NCBI GenBank assembly: GCA_016169945.1
Contig: JADLSH010000073.1
Coordinates: 2,208,501 to 2,272,500, forward strand
Source of the DNA: Trachythela sp. YZ-2020
Lineage: Eukaryota > Cnidaria > Anthozoa > Malacalcyonacea > Clavulariidae
DNA length: 64,000 nucleotides
Reading direction: 5' to 3'
Shown here: piece after piece, positions 36,055 through 48,177 of the stretch
Position numbering within the stretch: position 1 is the stretch's first letter
Layout of the letters: each line of letters starts with the position of its first letter
Position numbers and translations under genes: made by a program
Notes under the pieces: generated by a model
Databases searched by the model: none
What the model was told of the DNA's origin: nothing
Seen by the model: only the letters and a program-made list of their open reading frames with translations

Positions 36055-37830
36055 TTAGGACATACGTTTTATGACATTCTTAAAGGAGTTGACAGAGACA
36101 TCATCTATTAAGGCTTGGTCAATAATATGATTAGGTAGGTTATTCCAAATCATAGCTCCTCGATAGGAAAAGCTATTTTTTAGAAAATTTGTCTTTGGCT
36201 TAGGTAGGTGAATATTTCTATTGTTGCTACGTAATTGATGGCTGTCGTTTCCGTTCAAGTTAATTGTCTGCGTTAGGTAGTCGGGAACTAAACCTTTAAG
36301 GGCCTTAAAAATCATTACAAGGTCGCGCTCGTCTAAGTTGTCCTTTATAGGTCTCCAGTTTAAGGTTTCAAAAATGTTAGTTGATCTTATCTCGTAACTG
36401 GATCCTGTTATTACGCGGGCAGCCCTTTTCTGTAACTTATATAATTTATTAATGTGATCGGCGCCAAAGCCATGCCACACAGTTGAGCAGTAGGTAAAGT
36501 GCGGAAGTACAAGTGAATTGTACATTGTAATTAAAACATCTTGTGTGACAAAATCTCTAGCTCTTCTTAACATTCCGATAAGTGCTGAGATTGTTTTACA
36601 TTGCTTGTTGTTATGTTCGTGCCATTTTAATTGTTCATCTATAATAATGCCTAATGATTTTGTACTTTCAACTCGTGTTATTTGCTCGCCTGCAATTGAT
36701 ATGTTTGTAATATTTGAGCCAATAGAATTTAATTTTTGTCGTGAGCCAATAATCATGTATTCAGTTTTTTTACGGTTTATGGTCAGCTTGTTTGCGGTTA
36801 ACCATGTGTGAACTATTTCTAAATCGTGATTCAGTTTACTTTCTATATCTGCAGATGATAATCCATTGCATGATAGATTTGTATCATCCGCAAACATTGT
36901 GGCGTTTGTTGTTTCAAGGCAATTTGGCAGATCATTTACATAAAGGAGAAATAGCAACGGGCCTAAATTTGTCCCTTGAGGAACTCCACAGGTAATTGTT
37001 CTTGTGTCCGACATTTTTTGGTTAATTTTGCATACTTGCTGCCTCTCCTTTAAATATGACTGAAACCATTTGTGTGCTGTGCCCTTTATTCCATAAGCTG
37101 TCAATTTGGATAAAAGAATATTGTGGTCCACTGTGTCAAATGCCTTTTGAGATCTAAGAATAGAACACCATTGATAAGGCCCTGATCCATGTTTATTAAC
37201 CATTCATTTGTTGAGCTCAGAAGTGCAGTTTCAGTTGAATGGAGTGATCGAAACCCGGACTGGTTTGGCGAAATGATAAGGTTTTCGTCTAAATAGTCAA
37301 GTATTTGTGTATAGACAATTTTCTCCAAAATCTTTGCAATTGTTGAAATTATTGAAATAGGTCGATAGTTTCCACAGTCTGATTTTTCACCAGATTTATA
37401 GATAGGGGTAACCTTGGCGACTTTCCAATCTTCTGGAAAGATCCCAGAACTTAACGATAGGTTGAATAAATAATTTAGGGATGGTATTATACTGTCGCCA
37501 GCTTCCTTGACCAATTTTGTAGAAACGTTGTCAAGAGCTGGTGATTTGTTAGTTTTAAGGTTTTTAACTACTTTTTTCAGTTCATCATAAGTTATGGTTT
37601 GAAATTCGAATGAAGTTGACACTGGAGTGACATAATTCAAAGGATTAGTGTTTGTGATGGGAATGTTACTAGCTAGTGTAGGCCCAACTGAACAAAAATA
37701 GTCGTTAAATTCCTGGGCTATATTTGCATCACCGGTTATGTCAATCCCATTGACCTTCACTTTATTAACCGCAGTGGATTTGGAGTGCTTATTTAACAGT
37801 TTGTTAATAGTTTGCCAACACTCTATTTAA
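36055..37830 (-). pseudogene. Non-LTR retrotransposon reverse transcriptase, 5' truncated
   Basis: Copies element RNA at the genomic target site. Minus-strand order: linker NDYFCSVGPTLA, fingers LKTNKSPALDNVSTKLVK, GNYRPISIISTIAKILEK, SGFRSLHSTETALL, then after a frameshift near 37140 KAFDTVDHNILL (motif A), CGVPQGTNLGPLLFLLYVND (motif B), MFADDTNL (motif C), thumb and the C-terminal KLQKRAARVITG with FSYRGAMIWNNLP. The 5' end of the ORF and the endonuclease are missing above 37830. CR1/Jockey-like. Apart from one frame break the ORF is open, so the insertion is fairly young. Confidence 0.85.
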
Positions 37831-39434
37831 CATGAAATATATAGGTAGCTAAGGAGCGATTTTGCACACGTCTACACTGTTTTGCACACGTCTACTAAAA
37901 CACGGTTAGGTTTACTAAAATTGCAAGACCCTGAAATGGATGAAAATGTAAGCTATAGATGGAGAGCATCCACTAAAATGTTATGAATACATACACCCAC
38001 CCAAACGAATTTTCTGAATATTAAAAAAATATTTTTACTTCATTTGAATTAGGTCGCTGTCACAAATGTGGCCTTTGGGGCCATTTTGCCAAAGACTGTA
38101 CATCACGTATTTACTATTACTTCTATATTAAAGTCATAATGTTGTACTGTTTGAATTTATAGAGAATTTTGAATCCATAGTGTAGGTGGGTTTCACAGAG
38201 CATTACCATGCAGCGAATGGTACTTTTGAGGTACTGTTTTGTAAATGCTGTGAAAAATCTAAACGATGTGAAAAACGACTTTTCAAAAATTTAAATGTAA
38301 ATTCATCACAATGCTTATACCTACAACTACAATGTCTTATAGAAAATCTTATACATTGTCTGATCTGGAGAAGGCAGTGGTGTGAGAAAGGCTAATTTTA
38401 CTCTTCAGTGGTTGGGTACTGCAGATTATGGCTTAAATAGTAATTGTCACAATTGCCTTGTTGCAAAATTGTAACAATAGAATGTTTGCAATTGCAACTG
38501 GTCCAATTTTTGTGGTTGTAATTTAATGGAATCTGGCTTTATGTGTCCTTTGTATATGTACTAGGGTACTGCCGGTTAGTGGATTAACAACAATTTGCCA
38601 GTGTCTGTGAGTATTTTATTCTGTCAAACGCCAGACGATTTTACTCTTCCGTGGTAAGGTAATCAGTTGTTAAAGGGGTAAAGCATGTTATATCCTGGTA
38701 AGAGAACAAAAGATTGTTGATACACTTTCAGTGAAGATTAGATTGACATTATACCTCGTATCAAACCAGAATGAATTCCGGTTAATAAATAAGCAAGCAA
38801 GCTAGCTAGCTTGTAGCTTACTGTGCCTACTACTGGACAATTTTGCTCGTAAAAGGGGAATTCTTTGACTTTCATGGGTTAGTACGGACATAAAACCTTA
38901 CCGTTAGATCAGAGATGTTCAGCAATTACCGCAACTTTAGAGGCCTTAAAGGGATCTTAGGCTATTTAATTTAAGGCGATATTTGAAGTAGATAGATTTT
39001 GCGATTACGTAATGCTGTTGAAGGTTAAAGCTTAGTAATCCTTAGTACTTATCAAGCTCAGTGATTAGTAACCGTGCAGCGAGCAGTTGTTAAAGCTTAG
39101 TAGACAATAATTAAATTTACACAAACTATGATTTATTGACTTTGGTTATACAAAAGAGAATATTTACAAATGTTTTGGTATGATATATATGGTTAATCTT
39201 ACATTATTCATAATATGAGTGAAGTCATGCAACTTGATAACTAATACAAAACAAATTTATATACATAAACTTAGAAACATCTACACAAGAATGTCTACAC
39301 ATACCATTCAAACAACTATGTGTTTCATTAAGTACTATCGTGCGGCAGATGGTGGTCAACCTGCAACAGTTTTAAATAACATATGATATGATTACAGTAA
39401 ACAAAGTACTATAATGAAAAAGTTGTTACACTGC
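37831..39434. other. Intergenic between LINE and kelch gene
   Basis: Contains the possible CCHC exon at 38053 and the dispersed block at 38735-39110. A minus-strand AATAAA at 39130-39137 could serve the kelch gene. Otherwise nothing supported. Confidence 0.4.
38053..38162 (+). CDS. Possible exon with CCHC zinc knuckle
   Basis: After an acceptor-like CATTTGAATTAG the plus strand reads GRCHKCGLWGHFAKDC, a good CCHC knuckle, and remains open to a stop at about 38160. No upstream exon or start was found. It may be a fragment of a retroelement gag or of an RNA-binding protein gene. Confidence 0.35.
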
Positions 39435-41050
39435 TCACACAACAACAGCAATGTGCAGACATCTTGCTCGAGACATTTCTGGAAGTTCTTCCCAAGTATA
39501 CCTTTCAAAGTTGAAAGCTTCAACCGACTTTAGGTCACGTCCTAGTTCACCCACTCCTCCCAGTACTACAATGTTGTTTCCAATAACAACTGCAGTACAA
39601 CTTCGTCTCTTATATCTCATTGGTTGTAGCATGTGACCTTTTTCTGTCTTGACATTGTAAATGATAACTGTATCTAATTGTTGGCCATGTTTGTTAGCGC
39701 CACCTATCACAACAATGTTGTCTCCCCGTCTTACAGTTGCCATATCACTCACTTCATACGGCAGTACGTGGTAACAGCTGTTTCATCCCTTTATTTATAT
39801 CGTACAGTACGACGCTGCTGAGGCTGTCTTGGTAAAACGAAGTCGTACTTCCACCAACAATCAACACATTATCATCAAATATTTCAGTGCTGTGATATTG
39901 TCTTGGTCCTGACATTCTTGATAAGGTCTTCACAGTATAGGGAGGAACAAGCTGGACTTCATGAATACAGTCAGATGTTGCATTTCCATTTTGACCACCA
40001 GTAACTATCAAGTGATCGTTATACAGCACACTGCTGTGGTATGCCAACTTAGCAGGTATTTTAACAGGACAGTCACTCCAGTGTGTTGAGAGGTCAGTAT
40101 TGATTCTAATCATACCATCCAAATTATGAGGATAACACTTACCTCCAGCAATTGTCACTTGATTGTTGTAAACAAATGAAGTCGCTCCATAACGCTTCTT
40201 TGGCATGGATTGCAATGGCAACGACGTTTTTTGACGCCAGTTAAACATCTCTACAGAATCAGTTCCTGCACCTCCAGCAACAATTATGTTTTCCTTATCA
40301 CCACTTGCTGTATTTCTTACTTTTTTTGACGTGGTTCCTTCTTTCATCTCTTCCATCTTGACAAGAACATCCTTTATTTGATCAAAACCTTCAACTAAAG
40401 CTGCTTTCAATCCTCTCACTTCAGTGTTCACTGCTTCGAGTTTTCCTTCCATATCTGCGGTATTTCTCTCTACATTTGTAACATTCGTTTCTATATTCGT
40501 CATTTTGGTTCCCATAGTTGCCATATTCTTCTCCACATTCGCAATTCGTTCCTCCATATCTGCCAACGTTTTTGTCATTTCTCGGCACGAGTGGCACAAC
40601 TTTCGAAATGGACAGAGTTCACTTTCATGAGGAATAAGATCACGCTTGTTTACAGTTACAACACAGCCTTGGTTTGTACAAACGGCTGGTCAGGGGCGGA
40701 TCTAGGAATTTTCGTACATTGTCAAAAAAATTTGGTTCCACTACCCCAGGGGGGAGCATATTTTTTCGTTGGGAAGGGAGGGGCGCTGTTGTTTTTAGCT
40801 AGACAATAAAATGACTGTTTCGGCCCATATCATGGCTCATCAGCATGCCTAGGAAACACAATTTGCCATATATTATGCTTCTAGATATCGTATTACAAAC
40901 AGCGTAACACCAAACCATGCGGTCAAAGACTCCAAATTTCGACATAACAATTTGTGTAGTATTAATATTTGGTTCGGTCGATAAAAATACATCCGCAATA
41001 CCTTGGCTGATACAAATATTACAACAAATGCCAATATAACGACTATTTAA

Positions 41051-41151
41051 CAATTAGACAACGAGGCCGAGTTGGCTATGAGCGAATAGTCAACGAGGCG
41101 AAGCCGAGTTGACTATTCGCTCATAGCCAACGAGGCCGAGTTGTCTAATTG
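41051..41151. repeat. 101-bp hairpin with threefold AACGAGGCCGAGTT motif
   Basis: Arms of 44 nt (41051-41094, 41108-41151) starting CAATTAGACAA and containing GTTGGCTATGAGCGAATAGT; the only mispairing is a 9-nt central block. The motif AACGAGGC(GAAG)CCGAGTT occurs three times in the same orientation, once per arm and once across the loop. It lies 3' of the tyrosine recombinase gene, next to its 12-bp inverted repeat. Confidence 0.85.
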
Positions 41152-41439
41152 TTTTAGTATAAACTATAGCATTTATTGAGAACTAGGGAACACAATACAA
41201 AAGTAAACAAAAGTATTAATATTAATTTTAATAACTTATTCTCCGGAAATGACGCGCCAGGTCACGCGATTACAACAAGCGACATTTTTAGAACTGTCAA
41301 GTTTCATTCTTTAAAGTTTCAACTGTTGACAAACATGGTTTTAAATATCAGCAAACTATTTATCAAAGAAAATAATACAGAAGAAATATTACAGTTTTAT
41401 ATAAATTATTTCACAACAAAGTTTCGGATGAAACAAAAG

Positions 41440-42863
41440 TTAAGAAGAATAATTGTTGTTTACGATCGACACAGTGCAGCCATGGAAGCTGTACGACTGC
41501 TGTCCTCGCATCTGAATGTTGGTTTCGTTTCGAAAGTTTTCGTTACTCAAACTCAAAGGCATCACAGTCACAGTGGATGTTGTTGGAAGCGGCTCTTTGC
41601 TGGAAGTGGTTTCTAATGCTGCGACGACATTATGAGCAGATTCATCAGCTTCTCCAGATATGAAACGACTTAAAATATTTGACATATTTTCTTTTTGTTG
41701 GAATGATGCTCTTGAGTTGTACGCCTGGATTGAAGTATCCGATTTATGGCCAGTAACTCCCTTGATGTGTCTAGCGTCTACGTGGTTATCTGACAGGACC
41801 GTGACTGATGTTGCTCGAACACAGTGGTTTGTTAGATGCGGGATTATTCCAGCTGCCTTAGATATGGTTTTCATCATGTTCGCCAGAGTGCATTCGCCAA
41901 GGGGACTATTGCAATACCATATCTCCTCTTCGTCTGGCAGAAACTTTGTGGACATTTCTGGTGGACGTTGAAATAGGACGGGTTGCATTGGATGTAAGTG
42001 GCTCAGGAAGTTTTCAATTGTTTTCACTGGGCACCGTTGGGAATTCATCACTTCAAACATCTTCCCGTCCGATTCGTCCGTGTTGTCGTTGAGGCCTCCT
42101 TGATGATTCTTTGTTCCTAGCAAGCGGTCACGTCGGAATTCAAAATATCGTCGGCCTTGTGCTGTAGTGTGGAGAACAAGCATATCTTTCGTGAGTTTCC
42201 TCTGGTTTTCTCTCCCTCGTTTACCAAAGTAAAAGGTAATATAGAACCAAGCCGTTTGTAAAAGCTTCCGAGGGTTCTTGGAGTGACAGTCGGTAAGTTC
42301 GCCGCTTTCGTACAGCTTTTGTAGTTGCTCGCTTGTTATCGGATGCTTGTAGATAACTGGACCGACTTTCCCCTCTCGAGTGAGTTTTTTGCAGATAGCA
42401 TTCAGTGTTTTATTAGCTTGTTCAAACACAGGGTCGCCGATAATGGACCAGGGTTTGTTTTGAGGCGTTTGTTTTAGATAGCGGTCGATGGCAGATCTTA
42501 TTGCACGAAGAGTTGAGACTTTAAACTCACTCCCGTCTTGTTTTCTTGCAGCTGCATAAAACTTTTTCAGGCAGAGAGAAAGCTCGTCTTTTTGCATTTC
42601 TTCTATTTGGGCAGAAAATTCTTGTTGGCTTGCAAACCATTCTGAAATATATTTCATATATTATAAAAGGGAAGCAAATATTTTAACTTTTGTTCGTGTA
42701 AAACGTTTAAAATTGAGTATTTGTTATTTTTATGCATTTTCTTACCCTTAAAGATTGCTATTCCGTATTTTGTTGCTCTCTTGTTTTTTTCTGGCACGGA
42801 ATTGTCCAACAAGTCGTCTAAAAACTCATCAGATACTTCGGCAAAACGTGAATTTTCCGCCAT
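41440..42863 (-). CDS. Crypton/DUF3504-type tyrosine recombinase, intact two-exon gene
   Basis: Site-specific DNA recombinase fold of the kind found in Crypton transposons and in host genes derived from them (KIAA1958, ZMYM, QRICH1 relatives). Exon 1 42863-42746 (ATG in GCCATTGTTTTG context on the plus strand) encodes [19 protein letters not shown]. It ends AAGG|GTAAGA in phase 1 and joins exon 2 42641-41440 to give 439 residues without a break. A helical core-binding region (about 45-110) precedes the catalytic domain with Arg near 181 (YFGKRGREN), His312-Arg315 (NHCVRATS), His338 (VTGHKSDTS) and Tyr347 (QAYNSR). All catalytic positions are kept, unlike in typical domesticated relatives, so activity is plausible. 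The C-terminal 90 residues are Ser/Thr-rich. Confidence 0.85.
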
Positions 42864-42884
42864 TGTTTTGAATTTTGCTACTAG

Positions 42885-42948
42885 TAGACTATCACTAATA
42901 GCCTACGAGTAGCGTAGCCAATCAGAACGCAGGAAAAGTGATAGTCTA
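42885..42948. promoter_or_regulatory. Promoter-region inverted repeat and CCAAT box of the recombinase gene
   Basis: TAGACTATCACT (42885-42896) pairs with AGTGATAGTCTA (42937-42948), enclosing GCCTACG/CGTAGCC and a CCAAT box (AGCCAATCAGAACGC). It starts 22 bp upstream of the start codon of the recombinase. It may be promoter, recombinase binding site, or both. Confidence 0.5.
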
Positions 42949-42966
42949 TTACTAAGTTTATACTAA

Positions 42967-43447
42967 ATAATAATATAAATGACCTTTTGACCAACCGCAA
43001 ATATATGCTAATTCCGCCAAGCGGCTTTTACCGGCGTGAAATAGACACACTTTGAACTTAGTAATACTCAGTAATAGTATTAGTATCAGACTATAAACCA
43101 ATATAAGTAGAATCTCTTTTAATACCTTATCGCTGTACACTTCTTATTTTGTTGACGAGCAACTCTGGGTATGAAAATCTCTGTGCCAAAATCTCTCGAC
43201 AGACTGATATCGGTGTCATTGATAGCATCTTGGACAGACCTTGTATCCAAAGCGTGCATTATACTCGATCCTCAAACCAATTTGAACCTTTGCGAACAAG
43301 TAGCAATCAGAAAGACTTTCAACCCAAGTTTTATCTGGGAACCCTCTTCAATTTCAATTTATTCAAAAGATACCAATTTTGCAGTTAAAAACTGAATTAC
43401 ACTGGTTTACATGCATATGAGTAAAAATGTCTACAAACACTCCTTAT
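42967..43447. other. Spacer between recombinase gene and LINE
   Basis: No supported gene. AT-rich, with imperfect TTAGTAAT / ATTACTAA repeats near 43058-43080. Confidence 0.3.
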
Positions 43448-46035
43448 TTACACGTTGTTAATTATGATAGTTCTAGGTAAAAATGTAGCCAAACAATTAT
43501 TATTTAAAACTAGAGTTGTAGGCCTTACTACCGGCCATAATAAAACTATTAGCAAACCTACTTGTCCTATGCTTTGGTATTGAAAGACAATTATCATTAC
43601 GTAGAGAATATCCAGTTTTATGTCTTGGGGGAACGAGAGAATGGAGTTTATGGGATGTTCCTTCACACATTTGAACGAAAAATTTCTCGCAAATGGTCTT
43701 TCTCCGCAAGAACAGTGACAGCACCCCAGTGTGTACCAACGCATCTTCATATTTGAGATCAGGGAAGATTATACGAAGGGCTCTACGTTGAATACTCTCG
43801 ATCTCGTCGCTCAAATATTGCGCCAAGCTATAGTGCCAAGCCTCGCACGAAAACTCTAAAATTGGTCGAACGCAGGTAGTATAAATCCGGACTAACTTGC
43901 ACGCTGGAATCGAGGATCTCTTAAGTAATCGTAAGGCATACAACCGCTTCGAAGCTTTCTTGCAGATATAGTCAACGTGCTCGATCCATTTAAGATCTTT
44001 CGAGATCATAACACCAAGTAATTTAGCATGCGGGACCACAGATATATCATGACCGTCAATGGTGATCGGCGGAAGAGCCCCGAGATCAAGGGGAGAGAAC
44101 CCAACATGAACTTCTTTTGTTTTTGTAGGGTTCAGTTTCATGTTGTTCTCAGAAACCCATTTAGCAGATTCTGTAATTTCAGACGGTAGGACCGAGTTGG
44201 CTTCTTGACCCTTCAAGACAATCTCCCAGATAGTGGTGTCGTCCACAAATTTCACCGTATCGTCGGAGACGTTCAAGTCGTTCACCATGATGAGGAAGAG
44301 GAGGGGGCCCAGTTTTGTTCCTTGGGGGACCCCTCCGTTGATAGTTCTCCAACTCGAGAAATTAGAGCCAATTCTTGTTCTCTGACTTCTGTCAGTAAGG
44401 AAGTTGGCAATCCAATTAATTAGAATAGGGTGTACACGCATGTTAATGAGTTTCTGCATCAGAATGTTGAAATCGATGCGGTCGAAAGCTTTAGAAAAGT
44501 CTAGCATGCATATCCGTAGGCAGGCTCCAGGTGTGTCCATCGCTTCAAACCATTTATGGAGCAGGTGTATCAACGCCATGGTGGTGTTGGATCCTTTAAT
44601 TGAGCCAAATTGGAGCTTATCAATTTGGTCGCGGATTGACTGCAAGAGCCAGTTATATGGAAATGACTCCAGAATCTTACTCACTATGGGCGTGAGCGAT
44701 ATCGGTCGAAAATCAGAGTCAACATTCAGAGCAGGGGAAGACTTTGCTGCAGGGATGACATTTGCAGATTTCCACAGGGATGGGACATAACCATCATGAA
44801 TAGAGGCATTAAATATGGATGCTAATGGGCGACATAATAACGAGGAATTTTCACGGAGGAACCAAGACGTGATTTCGTCAGGTGTGTCGTCTCGGTGTCG
44901 TCGACTGAAATGTAAAAGTCGGGAGGAAAATCACCGACTTCGAGGGGCGTCCAAGCAAGCGAAGGCAGAGAATTCCCAACGGCAACGAACTTGTCGTTAA
45001 ACAGGTTGGCCAGAGCCGAATCGGAATAGGGCTGTCCGTTGTACACCAGTGTGGAAACGTTTTTAGATGGGGCAAGGCCAGCGATATTTTTGACAGCGGA
45101 CCACCACTTCCGTGAATTCGACTGAGTGGTATTAGCGACGTTGTTCGTATAATACTTTGAGCGAGCACGCCTACACAAGCTATTAATTTTGTTCCTATAG
45201 AATCGAAACATAGGCTTGTTTCCTCTGCGCCAGGTCACTTGGCGTTTCGATATTAATCTTTTTATCTCCGGAGTAATCCAGGGCTTATCGCTGCTATCAG
45301 ATTTGATACGCTTCAGCGGGAGATATTTATCAACAATACCATCGACAAGAGAAGAGAAGTATTGGAACTTTTCGTCACAAGAGCCTAGATGATACATTGG
45401 AGACCAGTTAACGCTGGATAGGGCTTCAGTGATTAACCTCCGATTGAAGGGACGCGCGTCCCTAACCATTCGGAAGGACCGTGAGTTCCTACGGTGATTC
45501 AGTGGATTTAGTAAAACTGAGTTATGGTCTGAGAATCCGAGTGGAGGAACAACTTCAGGAACGTCGTAAAATTTCGAAATGTTCGTGAATATTTTATCAA
45601 GAATGTTTGATCCTCTAGTAGCTTTCTTCACAATCTGTTTTAAGGAAAACGAATTACACAGTTGACGGTGTTTGAATTGGTTGAAGTCGCCGGTTAGGAT
45701 GATAGCAGCTCCTGGGTTTGCTGTTAGAGCGCGGTCAAGGGACTCGGTAAGATAAGCCAACATAGCCCTATTGTCACTACTTGGCGGATGATAAATGGCT
45801 CCCAATACGATTGAATTAATGCCACGTGGTAGGCGTCTTGATTTGATTAATAGCCACAAGGCTTCAAATTCAGGGTTCGAGAGATCTTTCAAATGGACTA
45901 CAGGTAGATTGCAGAGAGCATTAGGAACCAGGGCAGAGTCATTAGGAACCAGGGCAACTCTCTTGATTGCAGAGAGCATTAGGAACCAGGGCAGAGTCTG
46001 CAGCTCTGTGCATGCGTTCGGCCAGTTCAGAGTCT
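43448..46035 (-). pseudogene. Non-LTR retrotransposon: endonuclease and reverse transcriptase, 5' truncated
   Basis: Minus strand, from the middle of an APE-type endonuclease (LGAIYHPPSS, ILTGDFNQF, LGFSDHNSVLL with the SDH motif) through a linker (KPWITPEIKRLI, KWWSAVKNIAG) to the reverse transcriptase. Visible: MLDFSKAFDRIDFNIL (motif A), NGGVPQGTKLGPLLFLIMVN (motif B), KFVDDTTIWE (motif C), then thumb, LEFSCEAWHYSL and SIQRRALRIIFPD. Frame breaks lie near 44830 and 43750. The 5' end near 46000 has a small direct duplication of ATTAGGAACCAGGGCAGAGT. Jockey/CR1-like; inactive here. Confidence 0.85.
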
Positions 46036-46869
46036 AAGGGGCACTATATTGATAATAAAAGGTACTCAAAACCTGGCTGACAAGAAAAAACGGTTAGTGT
46101 AAAAGTTAACATCAAGATAAGACCCAGCATGACAGTCAACTCGTTCAGGTTGATTTTTTGTTTGCCTGGAATAAATTATTCCTAAAGGATATTTTAATGG
46201 GAACTCATTTAGGCATGTATTTCTGACTTAGCGTTGGGTAAATTTACTTGACTCGCATTTCGGACCTGAATATGACCCGCTGTAAAATTAAGTTTCATGC
46301 GATGAAGTATTGCCCCCTAAAGACAGTACTTCCACGCTATGATCTACTTACTGCATTCCTTCAAACGAGTTAGTTACGCAGGTAAAAGTGAAATATTTGG
46401 ATTGTTTAATGGCTACTTGGGGAGATGGGCGACGTCTTTTATACAATGAAACTATAACAGCGAGACATGAATCTGTATCCCTTTTTCCTATGGTAATTCC
46501 CACTGACCAGGCTCAATTTTAATATCCTTCTAGTTTTGTAAAAATATTTCGACATATTTTTCGACCTTTGACCATTTGTTCAATGATGTGCAATTTGTAC
46601 ACGCTATTCTCCCCTGTAAAAGATAACAAGAAAATATTTAAACCTCGAGAAATTTGAGCAAAGACGATATTTGTAGCCAGAGCTAACAGATAAATATTTT
46701 CTTACATTTAGCTCCAAAGGAGTTTACCATATTGTTACATGCCTGAAAGGCAGGGCAACTGGAGTTTTTATACAAGCAAAAATAGCAGGACAGCTAGTTT
46801 TTTTATATCACACATGCAACAGACATAACAAAAGTTAACACAACGTAACATAACATGCACCGAATCACT
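46036..46869. other. Spacer, no gene seen
   Basis: No coding region or repeat structure could be supported in this stretch. Confidence 0.3.
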
Positions 46870-46875
46870 CTGAAA

Positions 46876-46967
46876 AATAAATTGGTTAAAATAACCCATA
46901 AATTGATGGTCTCAGATCCAAAAGTTCTGAGACAACCAATTTATTGGCTATTTTAACCAATTTGTTT
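46876..46967. mobile_element. Short palindromic element, TTGGTTAAAATAAC family
   Basis: Near-perfect palindrome of about 90 bp: AATTGGTTAAAATAACC, GGTCTCAGATCC and the inverse TCTGAGACAACCAATT, TATTTTAACCAATTTG. Longer relatives lie at 62735-62933 and, split, at 8897-8917 plus 17183-17366. Confidence 0.75.
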
Positions 46968-46989
46968 TTACATGAACGCGTGATGTCAG

Positions 46990-47105
46990 TATAGATATAG
47001 AGTCTAATGAAGATTCGGCGAAGGCCCTTCGTCTGCATGGAAGTTAGTGAAGGGCCTTCCACGAAACGTCGAAGTTTTTATTGTATTTTCAGGTAGTTTT
47101 ATCCT
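46990..47105 (+). mobile_element. Penelope 3' tail fragment
   Basis: Carries GAAGGGCCTTC, ACGAAACGTCGAAGTTTTTA and TTTTCAGGTAGTTTTA as in the two Penelope copies, with an internal rearrangement. It abuts the BEL/Pao remnant. Confidence 0.6.
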
Positions 47106-47129
47106 ACTCCACATTGACCTCGATAATTT

Positions 47130-48000
47130 AAGATTTACTGTTGGTGATCGCGCGCCTAGTTCATCTTTGTTGACTGAACCATTCGTTCCCAGGCTCCGCC
47201 CATATGCGGAGCATACGGAGGGTTACAATGCCATTGAATCATGTTTGATGCCAGAAAATTCTCAATTTTTGCCTGGTCCAACCTTTCGAAACCCTCACGC
47301 AGTTCTCTTTCAGCGCCCGCAGTTCTCTTTCAAGTTAGTTCCGTTGTCCGAATACGTATCAGATGGTTGACCTCTATCGGTCATTCTATGTGTTAGCGGT
47401 TTTGCCCTCAACCTCTTGCAGACACAACAATTAAACTTTTCAAGTGCTGGCGTAGCAAACTTCTGGCTCCGACGATCCAGTATTGACGCCGTAGCAGATA
47501 CAACAAATGATTTACTCCCGGATGACGGTAAAGTTATGATATTCACGAACAAGCAATCTGGTTAATGGATGTTTGCCACACAGAATGATTGGGTTCTTCG
47601 TCGTTTCGGGCAATGGAGCGTTACGGAGGCGACCTCCTACGACCAACAGTTCATTGTTCAACTTCGGCGATAATGAAAGTAATCGTCTTCGAGACCGAAC
47701 GGGTTTGTTGACACGCAACATTTGAACTTCCTCGTTAAAAGATTCTGACTGTGCTGTCTTTATCAACGTGTTCATAGCTAACGTCAATTAACGGACCTTT
47801 AACGGACCGGTGATTCTTTCGCCTTTTAGAGCACGGGTATTGTGGATAAACCGATGACAGTAGGCAACAAATACGCGACGTAACTCGCCAAGTGAGGAAT
47901 AGTTTGTAATTTGAACTAGGCAGGACCCACATCTTCTTGGAGGACTCCGACCCATTTAACTTGCTTACATTCTTCTTGGGGTTCCACCACACGCTCGAAT
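47130..48000 (-). pseudogene. BEL/Pao LTR-retrotransposon integrase remnant
   Basis: Minus-strand fragments in several frames: NNELLVVGGRLRNAPLP and HPLTRLLVREYH (region before the zinc-binding part), CVCKRLRAKPLTHRM (HHCC end), TYSDNGTNLKE (catalytic Asp/Asn segment) and, in another frame, NPPYAPHMGGAWERMV (integrase core end). The sequence between CKRLRAKP and YSDNGTN is shorter than in complete integrases, so the core has an internal deletion. Inactive. Confidence 0.75.
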
Positions 48001-48177
48001 CTCCTCTCCGGCCATTTGTCTTCTTCTCTATACATATATTATTCAGCTCACTCCCAGTCGGGGCTTTTCAGTGACCGATTACATCAAGTATTTCGCTTAC
48101 CTATATTACGTACTTAGCCTACACTATATATTTTTACAACAATTGTGATATTACTTTCTTAATCTACATAGTGGTAG

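Larger units (their letters stand above)
41154..42966. mobile_element. Candidate tyrosine-recombinase module bounded by 12-bp inverted repeats
   Basis: TTAGTATAAACT at 41154-41165 and its exact inverse AGTTTATACTAA at 42955-42966 bracket the recombinase gene in 1.81 kb. A 101-bp hairpin abuts the left repeat and a second inverted repeat (42885-42948) lies just inside the right one. This could be the boundary of a Crypton-like element. A 12-bp match in AT-rich DNA may also be chance, so the boundary is tentative. Confidence 0.5.
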
